DNA from: JADJNW01 sp964549655
GTDB taxonomy: Bacteria > Bacteroidota > Bacteroidia > Chitinophagales > Saprospiraceae
DNA length: 64,000 bases
Direction: 5' to 3'
NCBI GenBank assembly: GCA_964549655.1
Contig: CAZJXN010000005.1
Span: 6,527 to 70,526 of the forward strand
In this document: positions 7,838-15,968 of the stretch, piece by piece
How positions within the stretch are numbered: the stretch's first letter is position 1
Layout of the letters: each line of letters opens with the position of its first letter
The notes under the pieces: model-generated
The model's input: only the letters and a program-made list of their open reading frames with translations
The model's database searches: none
Told to the model about the DNA's origin: nothing
Made by a program: the position numbers and the translations under genes

Positions 7838-8842
7838 TTATGTCTTAAAATACAATGCAACCATTAATCCAAAATATAAAAATAATATTGTCAAGGTGTC
7901 GAAACTCAGCCGCCAAAACTTTTTAGTTGGTTTTATCATTAGCCCCAAACCTACTACGGCGGTCATGATAATTACAATTATTACAGAGTCCAGATGGTCT
8001 TTTTGAATATTGGCAAAGAGCGAACCTTTTGTATAAAAAATATCGTCCAATGCCAGTGTAAAAATATTGAAGATGTTGCTGCCTAATAAATTTCCGATTG
8101 ACAAATCAAATGCACCCATTCTGATTGCGGCAAACGAAACAACTAATTCCGGCAAGGAAGTGGAGGCAGCTAAAAATACGGTTCCGAAAAAAGAATTGCC
8201 AAGCCCTGTTTGTGCAGCAATACGCTCTCCGAAATATGGAAGAAAAAGTGCAGCCGCAACAATAAACAGTGCATTTATACCGAAAGCGGTAAATACCTTT
8301 TTTAATTCTGATTTATTGTTTTCATGGTGGGTTTCTAGTGCCGGGTTAATGGTTGCAGGCGTGTTGTCGAATTGATAGATACTGCGGACAGCAAACAAAT
8401 ACACTATTATCAACAGAATTGAAAAAGGGCTTATCCAAAAAAGGTTAGGTGTAATATTGCTAATCAAAATGGCAAAACCGCTCAATGCTATCAGGATAAT
8501 ACCGAACAACCCTGCAAACAAATGACTTATTTTTACCAATGAAGTCAGCGGCTTTTTAATCTGAACATCCATAAAAGAGAGAATAAGCAGATTGAATACG
8601 CAACTTCCGAACACATCACCAACAGCTAAATCGGGCGCATTGATGAAGGTAACAGAACTAATACCCGTTATTAATTCGGGTAGTGATGTTACAGCTGACA
8701 TTAAAATTAATCCTACCCATGCTTTGCCCCAGCCTGCCAAGTCGGCAATTTTATCACCATACTTTGCCAGTTTTGTGCCGCTGTAAATAATTACCATTGT
8801 GCAACAGATAAAACCTAATATGTATAAATAAATATTATTCAT
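7838..8842 (-). CDS. Calcium/sodium antiporter (CaCA family, YrbG-like)
   Basis: Starting at the ATG at 8842 (MNNIYLYILG) gives 334 residues; a TTG 24 nt upstream is less likely. The protein consists of two homologous halves of about five membrane helices each. Each half carries an alpha-repeat: SAVTSLPELITG in the first, AASTSLPELVVSFAAIRMG in the second. The TSLPE signature defines K+-independent Na+/Ca2+ exchangers of the YrbG type (PF01699 twice). The expected role is cation extrusion across the inner membrane driven by Na+ or H+. It lies in the attC-like block and is followed downstream by a half-site and the 76-bp repeat. Confidence 0.92.
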   Translation of the reverse strand: MNNIYLYILGFICCTMVIIYSGTKLAKYGDKIADLAGWGKAWVGLILMSAVTSLPELITGISSVTFINAPDLAVGDVFGSCVFNLLILSFMDVQIKKPLTSLVKISHLFAGLFGIILIALSGFAILISNITPNLFWISPFSILLIIVYLFAVRSIYQFDNTPATINPALETHHENNKSELKKVFTAFGINALFIVAAALFLPYFGERIAAQTGLGNSFFGTVFLAASTSLPELVVSFAAIRMGAFDLSIGNLLGSNIFNIFTLALDDIFYTKGSLFANIQKDHLDSVIIVIIMTAVVGLGLMIKPTKKFWRLSFDTLTILFLYFGLMVALYFKT

Positions 8843-8931
8843 TCCATTTTTTTTACTCCTATTCAAACTACCACCTCAAAATCAGTCTGTTTTGTCTGTC
8901 ATTGTCCATAAAGCAGGGTCGTCCTTAAAAT

Positions 8932-9070
8932 GACGCATAACGGTTTGCAGCTACCCGAAGGTGCCGATTTAGAAGCACTTCACTGTCAACCAAGCAGAAA
9001 CTTTGATAGAAGCACAAAGCTTGATATAAGCCCTTAACCGCCACTTTTGGGTAGGTGCTGTTATGCCCAG
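8932..9070. repeat. attC-like imperfect palindrome C, downstream of the TPS gene
   Basis: The left arm GACGCATAACGGTTTGCAGC, TACCCGAAGGTGCCGATTTA (8932-8971) pairs with the right arm GCCCTTAACCGCCACTTTTG, GGTAGGTGCTGTTATGCCCA (9030-9070). The outer words GCATAAC and GTTATGC each match the integron core consensus RYYYAAC/GTTRRRY at 6 of 7 positions. The centre forms further imperfect stems. The element occupies the roughly 300-bp space between the antiporter start and the TPS stop. Confidence 0.65.
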
Positions 9071-9143
9071 TTGTTCTTCCTTTGAGTCACCGTCTACCGT
9101 ATGTTTTTTGCAGTCATTGTCAATATGCGTTGGCATTAGGTCA

Positions 9144-11369
9144 TTAGTTTTGAATAGTTGACATGGTTCTTATTAAGTCCGCAGCCCAAGAATAAATATT
9201 ATTCCCAACAATGACCTGTCGCATTTGCTTCATTCGTTGGTGTTGTTCTTCTGCTGTCATTTCCAGTGCTTGTTTGATAGCGTCTGCAGATTTCTCAATG
9301 TCATAGGGATTAATGATGATGGCACCATGAAGTTCCTGAGATGCCCCAGCAAAACGACTGAGTATTAGCGTTCCGTCATTATTATTTCGGGTAGCTACAA
9401 ATTCTTTCGCTACAAGGTTCATCCCATCATGCAAGGATGTAACCATACATAAATCTGCCGAAGCATAGAAGGGTTGTATTTCTTCATGGCTATGATGCCG
9501 TTTTAATAATAAAATTGCTTTCCAGTTTTTTGATTTGAAACGCCAGTTAATTCTGTCTGCTTCATTTTGAACCGCATTTGTAATATCAGCATAACTTTTT
9601 AGCAAAGTTCGGCTTGGAGCACCAATTTGCACAAAAGTAAATTTGCCCTGATAGGATGGATTTTTTTCTAAGAAGCGTTCAATGGCAAGAAATTTTTCTA
9701 CGATGCCTTTTGTGTAATCAATGCGGTCAACACCAATGCCCATGTATTGGGCACTGATGCCGTGTTCGTCAAGAAGTTGAGCGGAAGAATTTTTCTTGGG
9801 GGAAGTGTTTTCGTAGTCCTTTAATGTAAATGCAATGCTGATAGGAAAAGGTTTAACGAAGGTTGACTGTCCTTCTATTTTAACTGAAAAGGTATCCCAT
9901 GATACTCTTGATTCCATCGCCTTGTTTACAGTTTCAAGAAAATGGTTGCAGTGATATTGAGTATGGAACCCGATTAAATCAGCACCGAGCATTCCTCGCA
10001 ATATTTCTCTTTGCCAAGGACATATACCGAATGATTCAGGATTAGGCCAGGGAATATGCCAAAAGATGGCAATCTTTGCATTTGGTTTTCCTTTTTTTAT
10101 TAATTCAGGCAAAAGTGCAAAATGATAATCTTGTATTAGTATGAATGGATCTTCTTCATCGGCAGTTTCTTCCAACACCGCTTTTGCAAAGTCCTCATTC
10201 ACTTTTTTATAATAGTCCCAATCCTCTATTCTGAATGTTGGTCGTGTATGTGCAATATGGCATAGTGGCCATAATCCTTCATTTGAAAAACCATAATAAA
10301 AATGGTTTTCTTCTTCTTTTGTTTGCCATAGCCTTCTTAGTGTGTATTTTGGTTCATCGGGAGGAACTTGCAGTTTATCATTTTCATCAACCGTTTCTTT
10401 ATCAGCGTCTCCTGTTCCAGATGCAATCCACAATCCGCCACACGCTTTTAATATAGGCTCCATTGCTGTAATCATGCCACTTGCAGGCACGATACATTTA
10501 ATGTTTTTCCCTTCATGAATGTGCATATAAGGTTCCCGGTTGGAAACAACAACCATTTTTTTATTCCGCAAAATATTTCCTACTTCTATTTTCAGTCGCT
10601 CGGGTGTCCATATTGCTTCGGCATTACTTCTTAATTTTGCTTCTTCCTCGGCAACCGCTTTTGCTTCGTGCATTGCTTTAGCAATATGCACTATTTCTTT
10701 ATGGAGCGGAGCAAGGAATTGCGCGGGTGGGTATTGGTCTAATTGCTCTATATTGCCTGTTTGTGCTGCTTTTACCCAGTCAACAATTCTATTTATCGGG
10801 CTAAAAATTCCCCATCGGATTATCAGAACGGTAACAAATGAAACGATCAGTGCCTGAATAAACCACCTTAGAAAATTCCGAAACCAAATTCCGGCAATTA
10901 TATTATCAATATATTCTGTGTCAGCATAGAAAATAATTGCAGTGTTGGGTACATTTTCTTGTTTTGATGGCTTGATGAATAGAAAAATATTTTTTCCGTT
11001 GGTAGTGATGAAATTTCCTTGCGATGTGTCTGCGGCTATTGCTTGCGAGATATAATCCCTAGAATTTTGAGTGAAAGAAGTTGCAGCACGATTAACGATG
11101 ATACTGTCATTGCCATAATAAATGGCTATTCCGATCAGATGATATTTATTGCTGATACTATCAATACTTTGCGCTGTACGTTCTGAGGAATTTTCACTCA
11201 TTGCTGCTAAATTATTCTGACTGAACTCATTGGCAATTTCTGATATTCGATTTTCAAGTTCATTGTTAAGTTTTTCTCTTTCGGTTGAAATCTGAAAGTA
11301 TGTAAAACTCAATGCCACTAACCCAACGGCAAGAATAATTGAAATAATAAGTGCAACGTTTAATCTCAT
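9144..11369 (-). CDS. Membrane-anchored trehalose-6-phosphate synthase with N-terminal sensor-like and HAMP-like region
   Basis: The 741-residue product starts with a membrane helix (4-25), a roughly 140-residue extracytoplasmic segment, a second helix (168-187), and a HAMP/coiled-coil-like linker (187-255). A complete GT20 glycosyltransferase then runs from about 271 (MVVVSNREPY, ILIQDYHFALLP, IFWHIPWPNPE, GVDRIDYTKGI, HDGMNLVAKEFVA). GT20 enzymes join UDP- or NDP-glucose to glucose-6-phosphate. Canonical OtsA is soluble and about 470 residues, so the 270-residue front end is an addition that resembles a receptor input module. Its ATG overlaps the phosphatase stop (ATGA), making a two-gene operon for trehalose synthesis within the attC-like block. 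Confidence 0.9.
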   Translation of the reverse strand: MRLNVALIISIILAVGLVALSFTYFQISTEREKLNNELENRISEIANEFSQNNLAAMSENSSERTAQSIDSISNKYHLIGIAIYYGNDSIIVNRAATSFTQNSRDYISQAIAADTSQGNFITTNGKNIFLFIKPSKQENVPNTAIIFYADTEYIDNIIAGIWFRNFLRWFIQALIVSFVTVLIIRWGIFSPINRIVDWVKAAQTGNIEQLDQYPPAQFLAPLHKEIVHIAKAMHEAKAVAEEEAKLRSNAEAIWTPERLKIEVGNILRNKKMVVVSNREPYMHIHEGKNIKCIVPASGMITAMEPILKACGGLWIASGTGDADKETVDENDKLQVPPDEPKYTLRRLWQTKEEENHFYYGFSNEGLWPLCHIAHTRPTFRIEDWDYYKKVNEDFAKAVLEETADEEDPFILIQDYHFALLPELIKKGKPNAKIAIFWHIPWPNPESFGICPWQREILRGMLGADLIGFHTQYHCNHFLETVNKAMESRVSWDTFSVKIEGQSTFVKPFPISIAFTLKDYENTSPKKNSSAQLLDEHGISAQYMGIGVDRIDYTKGIVEKFLAIERFLEKNPSYQGKFTFVQIGAPSRTLLKSYADITNAVQNEADRINWRFKSKNWKAILLLKRHHSHEEIQPFYASADLCMVTSLHDGMNLVAKEFVATRNNNDGTLILSRFAGASQELHGAIIINPYDIEKSADAIKQALEMTAEEQHQRMKQMRQVIVGNNIYSWAADLIRTMSTIQN

Positions 11370-12115
11370 AATGATAATTTTTCTATAAATAATATTACCT
11401 CTTGAACAGAATCCAATTTGTGTTTAGCAATGGTGTTTCCGTCCCCTACCTTTATTGTTATAGCATTTTCATTTTTAAAAAGATACTCAAACATGTATTC
11501 ATCTGTCGTGTCGTCTCCGATACATATAATACAATCATAATTATTTCTCTCAATTACATATTGTATGGCTTTTCCTTTGTTTGTTTCTCCTGTTGTTATC
11601 TCCACCACCTTATTTCCATCCAAAATTTTTAAATTATAATATTGTGCCACATCTTTCAAAATACGAATTAATTTTTTTGATTGAATTTGTCCAATATTCT
11701 TTTCGGCATTCCTATAATGCCATGCCAAAGAAAAATTTTTCTCCTCAATAAATGATTTCGGGCATGTTAGCGTAATCTCGTTTAATAAAGGGCGCACTTT
11801 ATTTTTCCATAAGCCGTCATCCTTTATTTCATTTACCCATTTCCCATTTTCTTTATTCATTGCTCCATGTTCGGCAATAATAGTCATTGGCAAGTGCCCT
11901 AAAAATTTATCTATATCCTTATGCCCTCTGCCTGTGACAATAATTACTTTTGCTTGCGGGATGCCTATTAATTTTGTTAGAACATTAAGTAAATGTTCGG
12001 ATGGAATCGCCTCTTCGGGCAATGGCGCAAGATTAACAAGCGTTCCGTCATAATCAAGCAGGATAAGTCTATTCGTTGCCTTTCTAAATTTATTTATCAA
12101 TTCCGTTTTTATCAT
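11366..12115 (-). CDS. otsB: Trehalose-6-phosphate phosphatase
   Basis: A 249-residue HAD-superfamily protein. The nucleophile motif LLDYDGTLVNL has Asp21 and Asp23. VIIVTGRGHKDIDKFL is motif II, IIAEHGAM is the family-specific cap signature, and IGDDTTDEYMF is motif IV. These fit TPP/OtsB (PF02358), which dephosphorylates trehalose-6-phosphate to trehalose. Length is normal. It is the first gene of a pair: its TGA overlaps the ATG of the downstream trehalose-6-phosphate synthase by four bases, so translational coupling is likely. The pair appears to travel together between attC-like palindromes C and D. Confidence 0.93.
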   Translation of the reverse strand: MIKTELINKFRKATNRLILLDYDGTLVNLAPLPEEAIPSEHLLNVLTKLIGIPQAKVIIVTGRGHKDIDKFLGHLPMTIIAEHGAMNKENGKWVNEIKDDGLWKNKVRPLLNEITLTCPKSFIEEKNFSLAWHYRNAEKNIGQIQSKKLIRILKDVAQYYNLKILDGNKVVEITTGETNKGKAIQYVIERNNYDCIICIGDDTTDEYMFEYLFKNENAITIKVGDGNTIAKHKLDSVQEVILFIEKLSL

Positions 12116-12195
12116 ATTGTCTGCATTTATAATTGTGTGCAGAAAGTATCAATTTACTACGTCCCTGTATTCAGAGGACGGTCGCTTTTACAATT

Positions 12196-12266
12196 GGGCA
12201 TAACGTTCCGCATACGCGGCGTGACCAGCTTTTGCTGGGCATGACCGTTGTATGCTTTGTTAGCCA
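12196..12266. repeat. attC-like palindrome D, overlapping the stop of the ATP-grasp gene
   Basis: GGGCATAACGTTCCGCATAC, GCGGCGTGACCAGC (from 12196) pairs across a TTTT loop with GCTGGGCATGACCGTTGTAT, GCTTTGTTAGCC. The outer words GCATAAC and GTTAGCC each match the integron core consensus at 6 of 7. The TAA stop of the ATP-grasp gene (12262-12260) is part of the right-hand core word, as often seen where integron cassette genes end inside attC. Confidence 0.65.
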
Positions 12267-13075
12267 CAGGTTTCTTTTTTCAATTTCTGTTTTATGAATT
12301 CATTCACCGATTGTATTATTTTTTCGACATTGTGTTTGTAGAATCCAGTTCCGTTAAAGCAATTGCATTCAATTAATTTGTATTGATTTTCGATTTCGGC
12401 AATATCCATTACGTAAACATCTTCAATTCGATATTCAGAAATTCTTTCCTTAGCAAATACAATCATCTCTTTTGGAATGTCATTTTCACTTTCATCCAAT
12501 TCACCGTGATTCATATATCTTGAAGCTGAAACTATTTGATTGTCAACAATAAATAATCTCCATTCCTTTATTATTTCTTTCGGTTTAGAAATCCATATTT
12601 CGGTATTCTTATTTAATTCAGGGATATCCATTTTACAAACTTCATTGCACCAGTTTGAAAGTTCTTTATACGTTTCTACTTTTCCGCTAAATGCTTTTCC
12701 GTCATTGTTCGGTCTTATGAACCACTTTTTTTCTTGCTCACTTTCCAAGTTACTTATTTGCCCGAATTTCAATAATTGTCCGTCAGAATTTAAGACTTTA
12801 TCTTTCCATTTCTCAACATAATTTTTCATTTGAAATTTTGTTGGCTCGAAGAAAACTCCTTCTTTCAATTCTTCACTATTAAAAGCATTCAACATAAAAG
12901 TTGTCGAACCATAGATTATTTTAAAACTGTTTTTATTTTTGATTTCTGGAATTTCATTAGAAAAGGGTATCACTATTACTTCTTCCCAAATTTCATCTTC
13001 CCCATTTAGAACTGATTTTATCCGTTCTAAAATTTCTGATTTTGTAATATTTTTTTGAAGTATCCAATTTATCAT
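12260..13075 (-). CDS. ATP-grasp domain protein (R2K clade family 3 / DUF4343-like)
   Basis: The 271-residue protein has the R2K-type ATP-grasp features: KKWFIRPNNDGKAFSGKV around 118-135, IIKEWRLFIVDNQIVSASRY around 170-190 (the R and K clade residues), and a C-terminal IECNCFNGTGFY metal/ATP loop. R2K ATP-grasp proteins are found in phage and conflict or modification gene sets, and are thought to ligate or modify peptides or nucleotides. No substrate can be named. It is AT-rich, is a single-gene unit, and its last codons and stop lie inside attC-like palindrome D. Upstream lies the boundary repeat at 13102-13196. Confidence 0.8.
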   Translation of the reverse strand: MINWILQKNITKSEILERIKSVLNGEDEIWEEVIVIPFSNEIPEIKNKNSFKIIYGSTTFMLNAFNSEELKEGVFFEPTKFQMKNYVEKWKDKVLNSDGQLLKFGQISNLESEQEKKWFIRPNNDGKAFSGKVETYKELSNWCNEVCKMDIPELNKNTEIWISKPKEIIKEWRLFIVDNQIVSASRYMNHGELDESENDIPKEMIVFAKERISEYRIEDVYVMDIAEIENQYKLIECNCFNGTGFYKHNVEKIIQSVNEFIKQKLKKETCG

Positions 13076-13101
13076 CGATGGTTTTTATTTTTTTTACTTG
13101 T

Positions 13102-13196
13102 GGCTAACTCTTGTACTAACGCAATAGCGACTCAATGAAACACGCAATACGCATTTTGGATAGTCCCTATTGCATCTATTTTCCCATTAAAAATAA
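13102..13196. repeat. Boundary repeat, right copy (uninterrupted)
   Basis: GGCTAACTCTTGTACTAACG followed directly by the 76-bp segment 13121-13196 (starting GCAATAGCGACTCAATGAAA). It is the intact form of the repeat at 7577-7711. It marks the right edge of the accessory block, just before the stop of the beta-lactamase/YdjC fusion. The word TGTGGCTAAC also occurs, inverted, at the end of the ATP-grasp gene. Confidence 0.8.
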
Positions 13197-13225
13197 GCCC
13201 TTTCTTTTATATAGCCAAGTCACTA

Positions 13226-15589
13226 TCACTTCACTCCATTTATTACATCTTTATAACTCACTAATTTGATCCCTTTTTTAATAATGGCTTCCTTTACTTT
13301 TTCACTGGTAAAGATATTGGTAACGTCTTGTCGTCCTTTTGCAACGTCTTCATAACCAATGTGATAAATTGCTCTCAATTCTTCATTATCAATGCCGGGG
13401 TGCTCTACAAAAACGTAGGTTTTACCGGCTTCCATTTTATCCAGCATATTAATAAAACCTTGTATTCTTTCCTCTGTCGTTTTATTTCGGAAATCAAAAC
13501 CGATATATGATATTTGAAAATCATTTTCCGCTCCCACATCTACCATCGGTAAATTATATTCCTTGGCTAATTTTAGGGCAAGCGCTTTCACTTCTGGCGC
13601 AAAACCAATACTGTTCATGTGACCGGATACGTGACTGAGGCGCGGAATATATTTCTTCGCCATTTCAATCTGCGCACGCAATTCTTTCTCAATATCTTCT
13701 ATTTTCCAGGCGTGATCCATCACCGCTTGCTGCGGATAATGGGCATTCGGATACAACATTTGATAAAAATAACCGTCCGGATTTTTCAGACTTGGGCAGT
13801 CGGTCAGCGGTCGCCATTTGATATTGTCCCATTCACTGGTAATCGCAAAATGCAGCCCCACGTCAATGCCCGGATTTCCGGCGAGTAATTTGACGGCTTC
13901 CGGAAACCACGGCGACGGTACGATCACCTCAATAGACGTTTCAATGCCTTCTTTATAACATTTTATCAACGCTTCATTTGCCGAGTGCGAAAAGCCCATA
14001 TCATCTCCTCGTATAATGAGTCGTGGCGGATTACTTATATTATTTACTAAAACGCCTTTTAGGGGGCTTCTTTTTGCATTTTTATTAAAAATATGCTGAA
14101 AATCCACCGAAATATGATCTCCATCAAAACTGCATAGAATGGTTTCGGTATGTGGACTTTCGATGTAACGCAAGGTTAATTCTAAAGTTTTTTCGTCTTT
14201 CCAATTATAACTACCTGCTGTTTTAAAAGGTGCTAAACCCACTCGATTGGACGTTGCTCTTTCGACTAAATAAGGTCCGAATCGAGTCGTTTCGCTCATG
14301 GTCCATTTACTCAGACCGAATGGAATATTATAAGTGATAGAATCTGTTTTTAAAGTGAGTTGACAAACATTATTTTTAAATTCAAAACGGATACTTTCCA
14401 GGCTTTTATCATTGGATACAATGCCAAAAGATTTACCCGAAATGGTGGATTCAAGTGTAGAAATTGTGCTTTTCGCAGGTAATGGAAGTGCCAACGAAGC
14501 CGATTTTGCTTTCAAACTTGCCAGCATTTTAGGATTCGCCGGCAGTTTTTTAGCTTGAAAAGCAGGTAATAAATATTGCCATATCAAATTAAATTCGCCT
14601 TGCATATCAGGCGCTTCGGCAGTCGTTATAATAACTGCATCATGTTCGGGCAGAACTATGATAAATTGACCATTCGCGCCATCACCTCGATAAGAATTAT
14701 TTCTGCTACGCCACATCTGATAGCAATAACCTTGTAACCAATCACTGGAGTCTTTTTGTGCTTGCGGCGCATCTGGATTTTGCATGATTTTCAAAGTAGT
14801 AGCCTCTTCAACCCAAGCGGCGGGCAGAATTTGTTTACCGTTCCACCTTCCTTTTTGCAAAAATAATTGACCAAATTTCGCCATATCTTCGGTCTTGACT
14901 CTCAGTCCCCAACCGCCTACATTCACCCCATCAGGACTAATTTCCCAATCCATCCCATTGATACCGAGCGGATTAAATAATCTTGGTTTTAAATAATCAA
15001 TTACTTTTTCACCAGTCACTTTCTGTACAATCGCCGAAAGCATATAAGTTGCAGCAGAATTATATAAAAATTTAGTGCCGGGCTTATTTACAATCGGGAT
15101 GCTTAGAAAAGTTTTCACCCAATTCTTTTCACTAATTACGACCGGTCCGGTTGGATCCATTACATTTCCGACGCTCATTGTTAATAAATCTTTCACTCGA
15201 AGTTCAGCTAAATAGGGAGTGATGCTATCGGGTACGTCATTCGGAAAAAAAGAAATAACTTTATCATTCACCGTTAGTTTTTTCTCTGCTACTGCAAATC
15301 CGATTGCTGTCGCTGTAAAACTTTTACTCACCGAATACATCGTATGCTTCAAATCGCTCCGATACGGATTCCACCAGCCTTCGGCAATCACTTTCCCATG
15401 CCGCAATATCATAATGCTATGAAACTCGTGCTTGCTATTGGACGCCGCATCCAGGAATTTAATAATCGCTTCGGAAGAAACGCCTTCGGCTTCGGGTGTG
15501 CTGCGGGGAAGGGAAGTCGTTTTTTGTGCAAAGGATTGGTTTCCAAGAAATTGGATACTTATAAAAAGGAGGAGAATTGTGTTTTTCAT
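13226..15589 (-). CDS. Exported fusion: serine beta-lactamase-family hydrolase plus YdjC/ChbG-family deacetylase
   Basis: A single 787-residue frame with a signal peptide (ending NQSFAQ). Residues about 28-345 form a class C beta-lactamase/DD-peptidase-like domain with the S-x-x-K motif YSVSKSF (Ser86, Lys89) and YNSAATYML near 176. Residues about 370-510 are a beta-rich region. From about 522 a YdjC/ChbG domain follows (IIRGDDMGFSHSANEA with Asp529/Asp530, VGLHFAITSEW, HVSGHMNSIGF, VFVEHPG), as in carbohydrate deacetylases. Both halves look intact. Acting on one glycan or peptidoglycan-like substrate is an inference. Its promoter region (15590-15968) is shared with the divergent TonB receptor. 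Confidence 0.88.
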   Translation of the reverse strand: MKNTILLLFISIQFLGNQSFAQKTTSLPRSTPEAEGVSSEAIIKFLDAASNSKHEFHSIMILRHGKVIAEGWWNPYRSDLKHTMYSVSKSFTATAIGFAVAEKKLTVNDKVISFFPNDVPDSITPYLAELRVKDLLTMSVGNVMDPTGPVVISEKNWVKTFLSIPIVNKPGTKFLYNSAATYMLSAIVQKVTGEKVIDYLKPRLFNPLGINGMDWEISPDGVNVGGWGLRVKTEDMAKFGQLFLQKGRWNGKQILPAAWVEEATTLKIMQNPDAPQAQKDSSDWLQGYCYQMWRSRNNSYRGDGANGQFIIVLPEHDAVIITTAEAPDMQGEFNLIWQYLLPAFQAKKLPANPKMLASLKAKSASLALPLPAKSTISTLESTISGKSFGIVSNDKSLESIRFEFKNNVCQLTLKTDSITYNIPFGLSKWTMSETTRFGPYLVERATSNRVGLAPFKTAGSYNWKDEKTLELTLRYIESPHTETILCSFDGDHISVDFQHIFNKNAKRSPLKGVLVNNISNPPRLIIRGDDMGFSHSANEALIKCYKEGIETSIEVIVPSPWFPEAVKLLAGNPGIDVGLHFAITSEWDNIKWRPLTDCPSLKNPDGYFYQMLYPNAHYPQQAVMDHAWKIEDIEKELRAQIEMAKKYIPRLSHVSGHMNSIGFAPEVKALALKLAKEYNLPMVDVGAENDFQISYIGFDFRNKTTEERIQGFINMLDKMEAGKTYVFVEHPGIDNEELRAIYHIGYEDVAKGRQDVTNIFTSEKVKEAIIKKGIKLVSYKDVINGVK

Positions 15590-15759
15590 TGTGATTAGTT
15601 AGTTGTTAAGGTAATTGGAAATAATTAATGTTGGTTCCATCATTGTTTAAGTTAAAACGTATGGCAATTTATCGTATCAAATGAAAGATGATTTATACAA
15701 TCGCATTAAAAATAGTTCTTTCTTTTAAATATCCGATTCATCAATCAAGTTTTTCCTTT

Positions 15760-15823
15760 GCCCAACCGGCACTGATTATAGCAGTAATAAAAATGAGAAT
15801 ATCGACAACTACCAGTATCGGCA
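15760..15823. repeat. Dispersed hairpin repeat, copy 1
   Basis: GCCCAACCGGCACTGATTAT then AGCAGTAATAAAAATGAGAA, ATCGACAACTACCAGTATCG. It aligns with 20235-20296 through a short gap. The stem AAAAATG/CATTTTT corresponds to AAACGCG/CGCGTTT in the other copy, so the pairing is kept though the bases differ. Apart from this, the 379-bp divergent spacer 15590-15968 holds only AT-rich sequence and presumably both promoters. Confidence 0.6.
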
Positions 15824-15968
15824 TTTTTGATTCATTAATGTTTGATGAACTGTCAGGCAATCTTTTTTACTGCTATTCTCTTTCTTAACCAACGTCAATG
15901 AATGCTATTTTTTTGAGGGGTTTCTTTGCACCATCAATAAATTATTTCAAAATCACGGAGAAAGAAAG

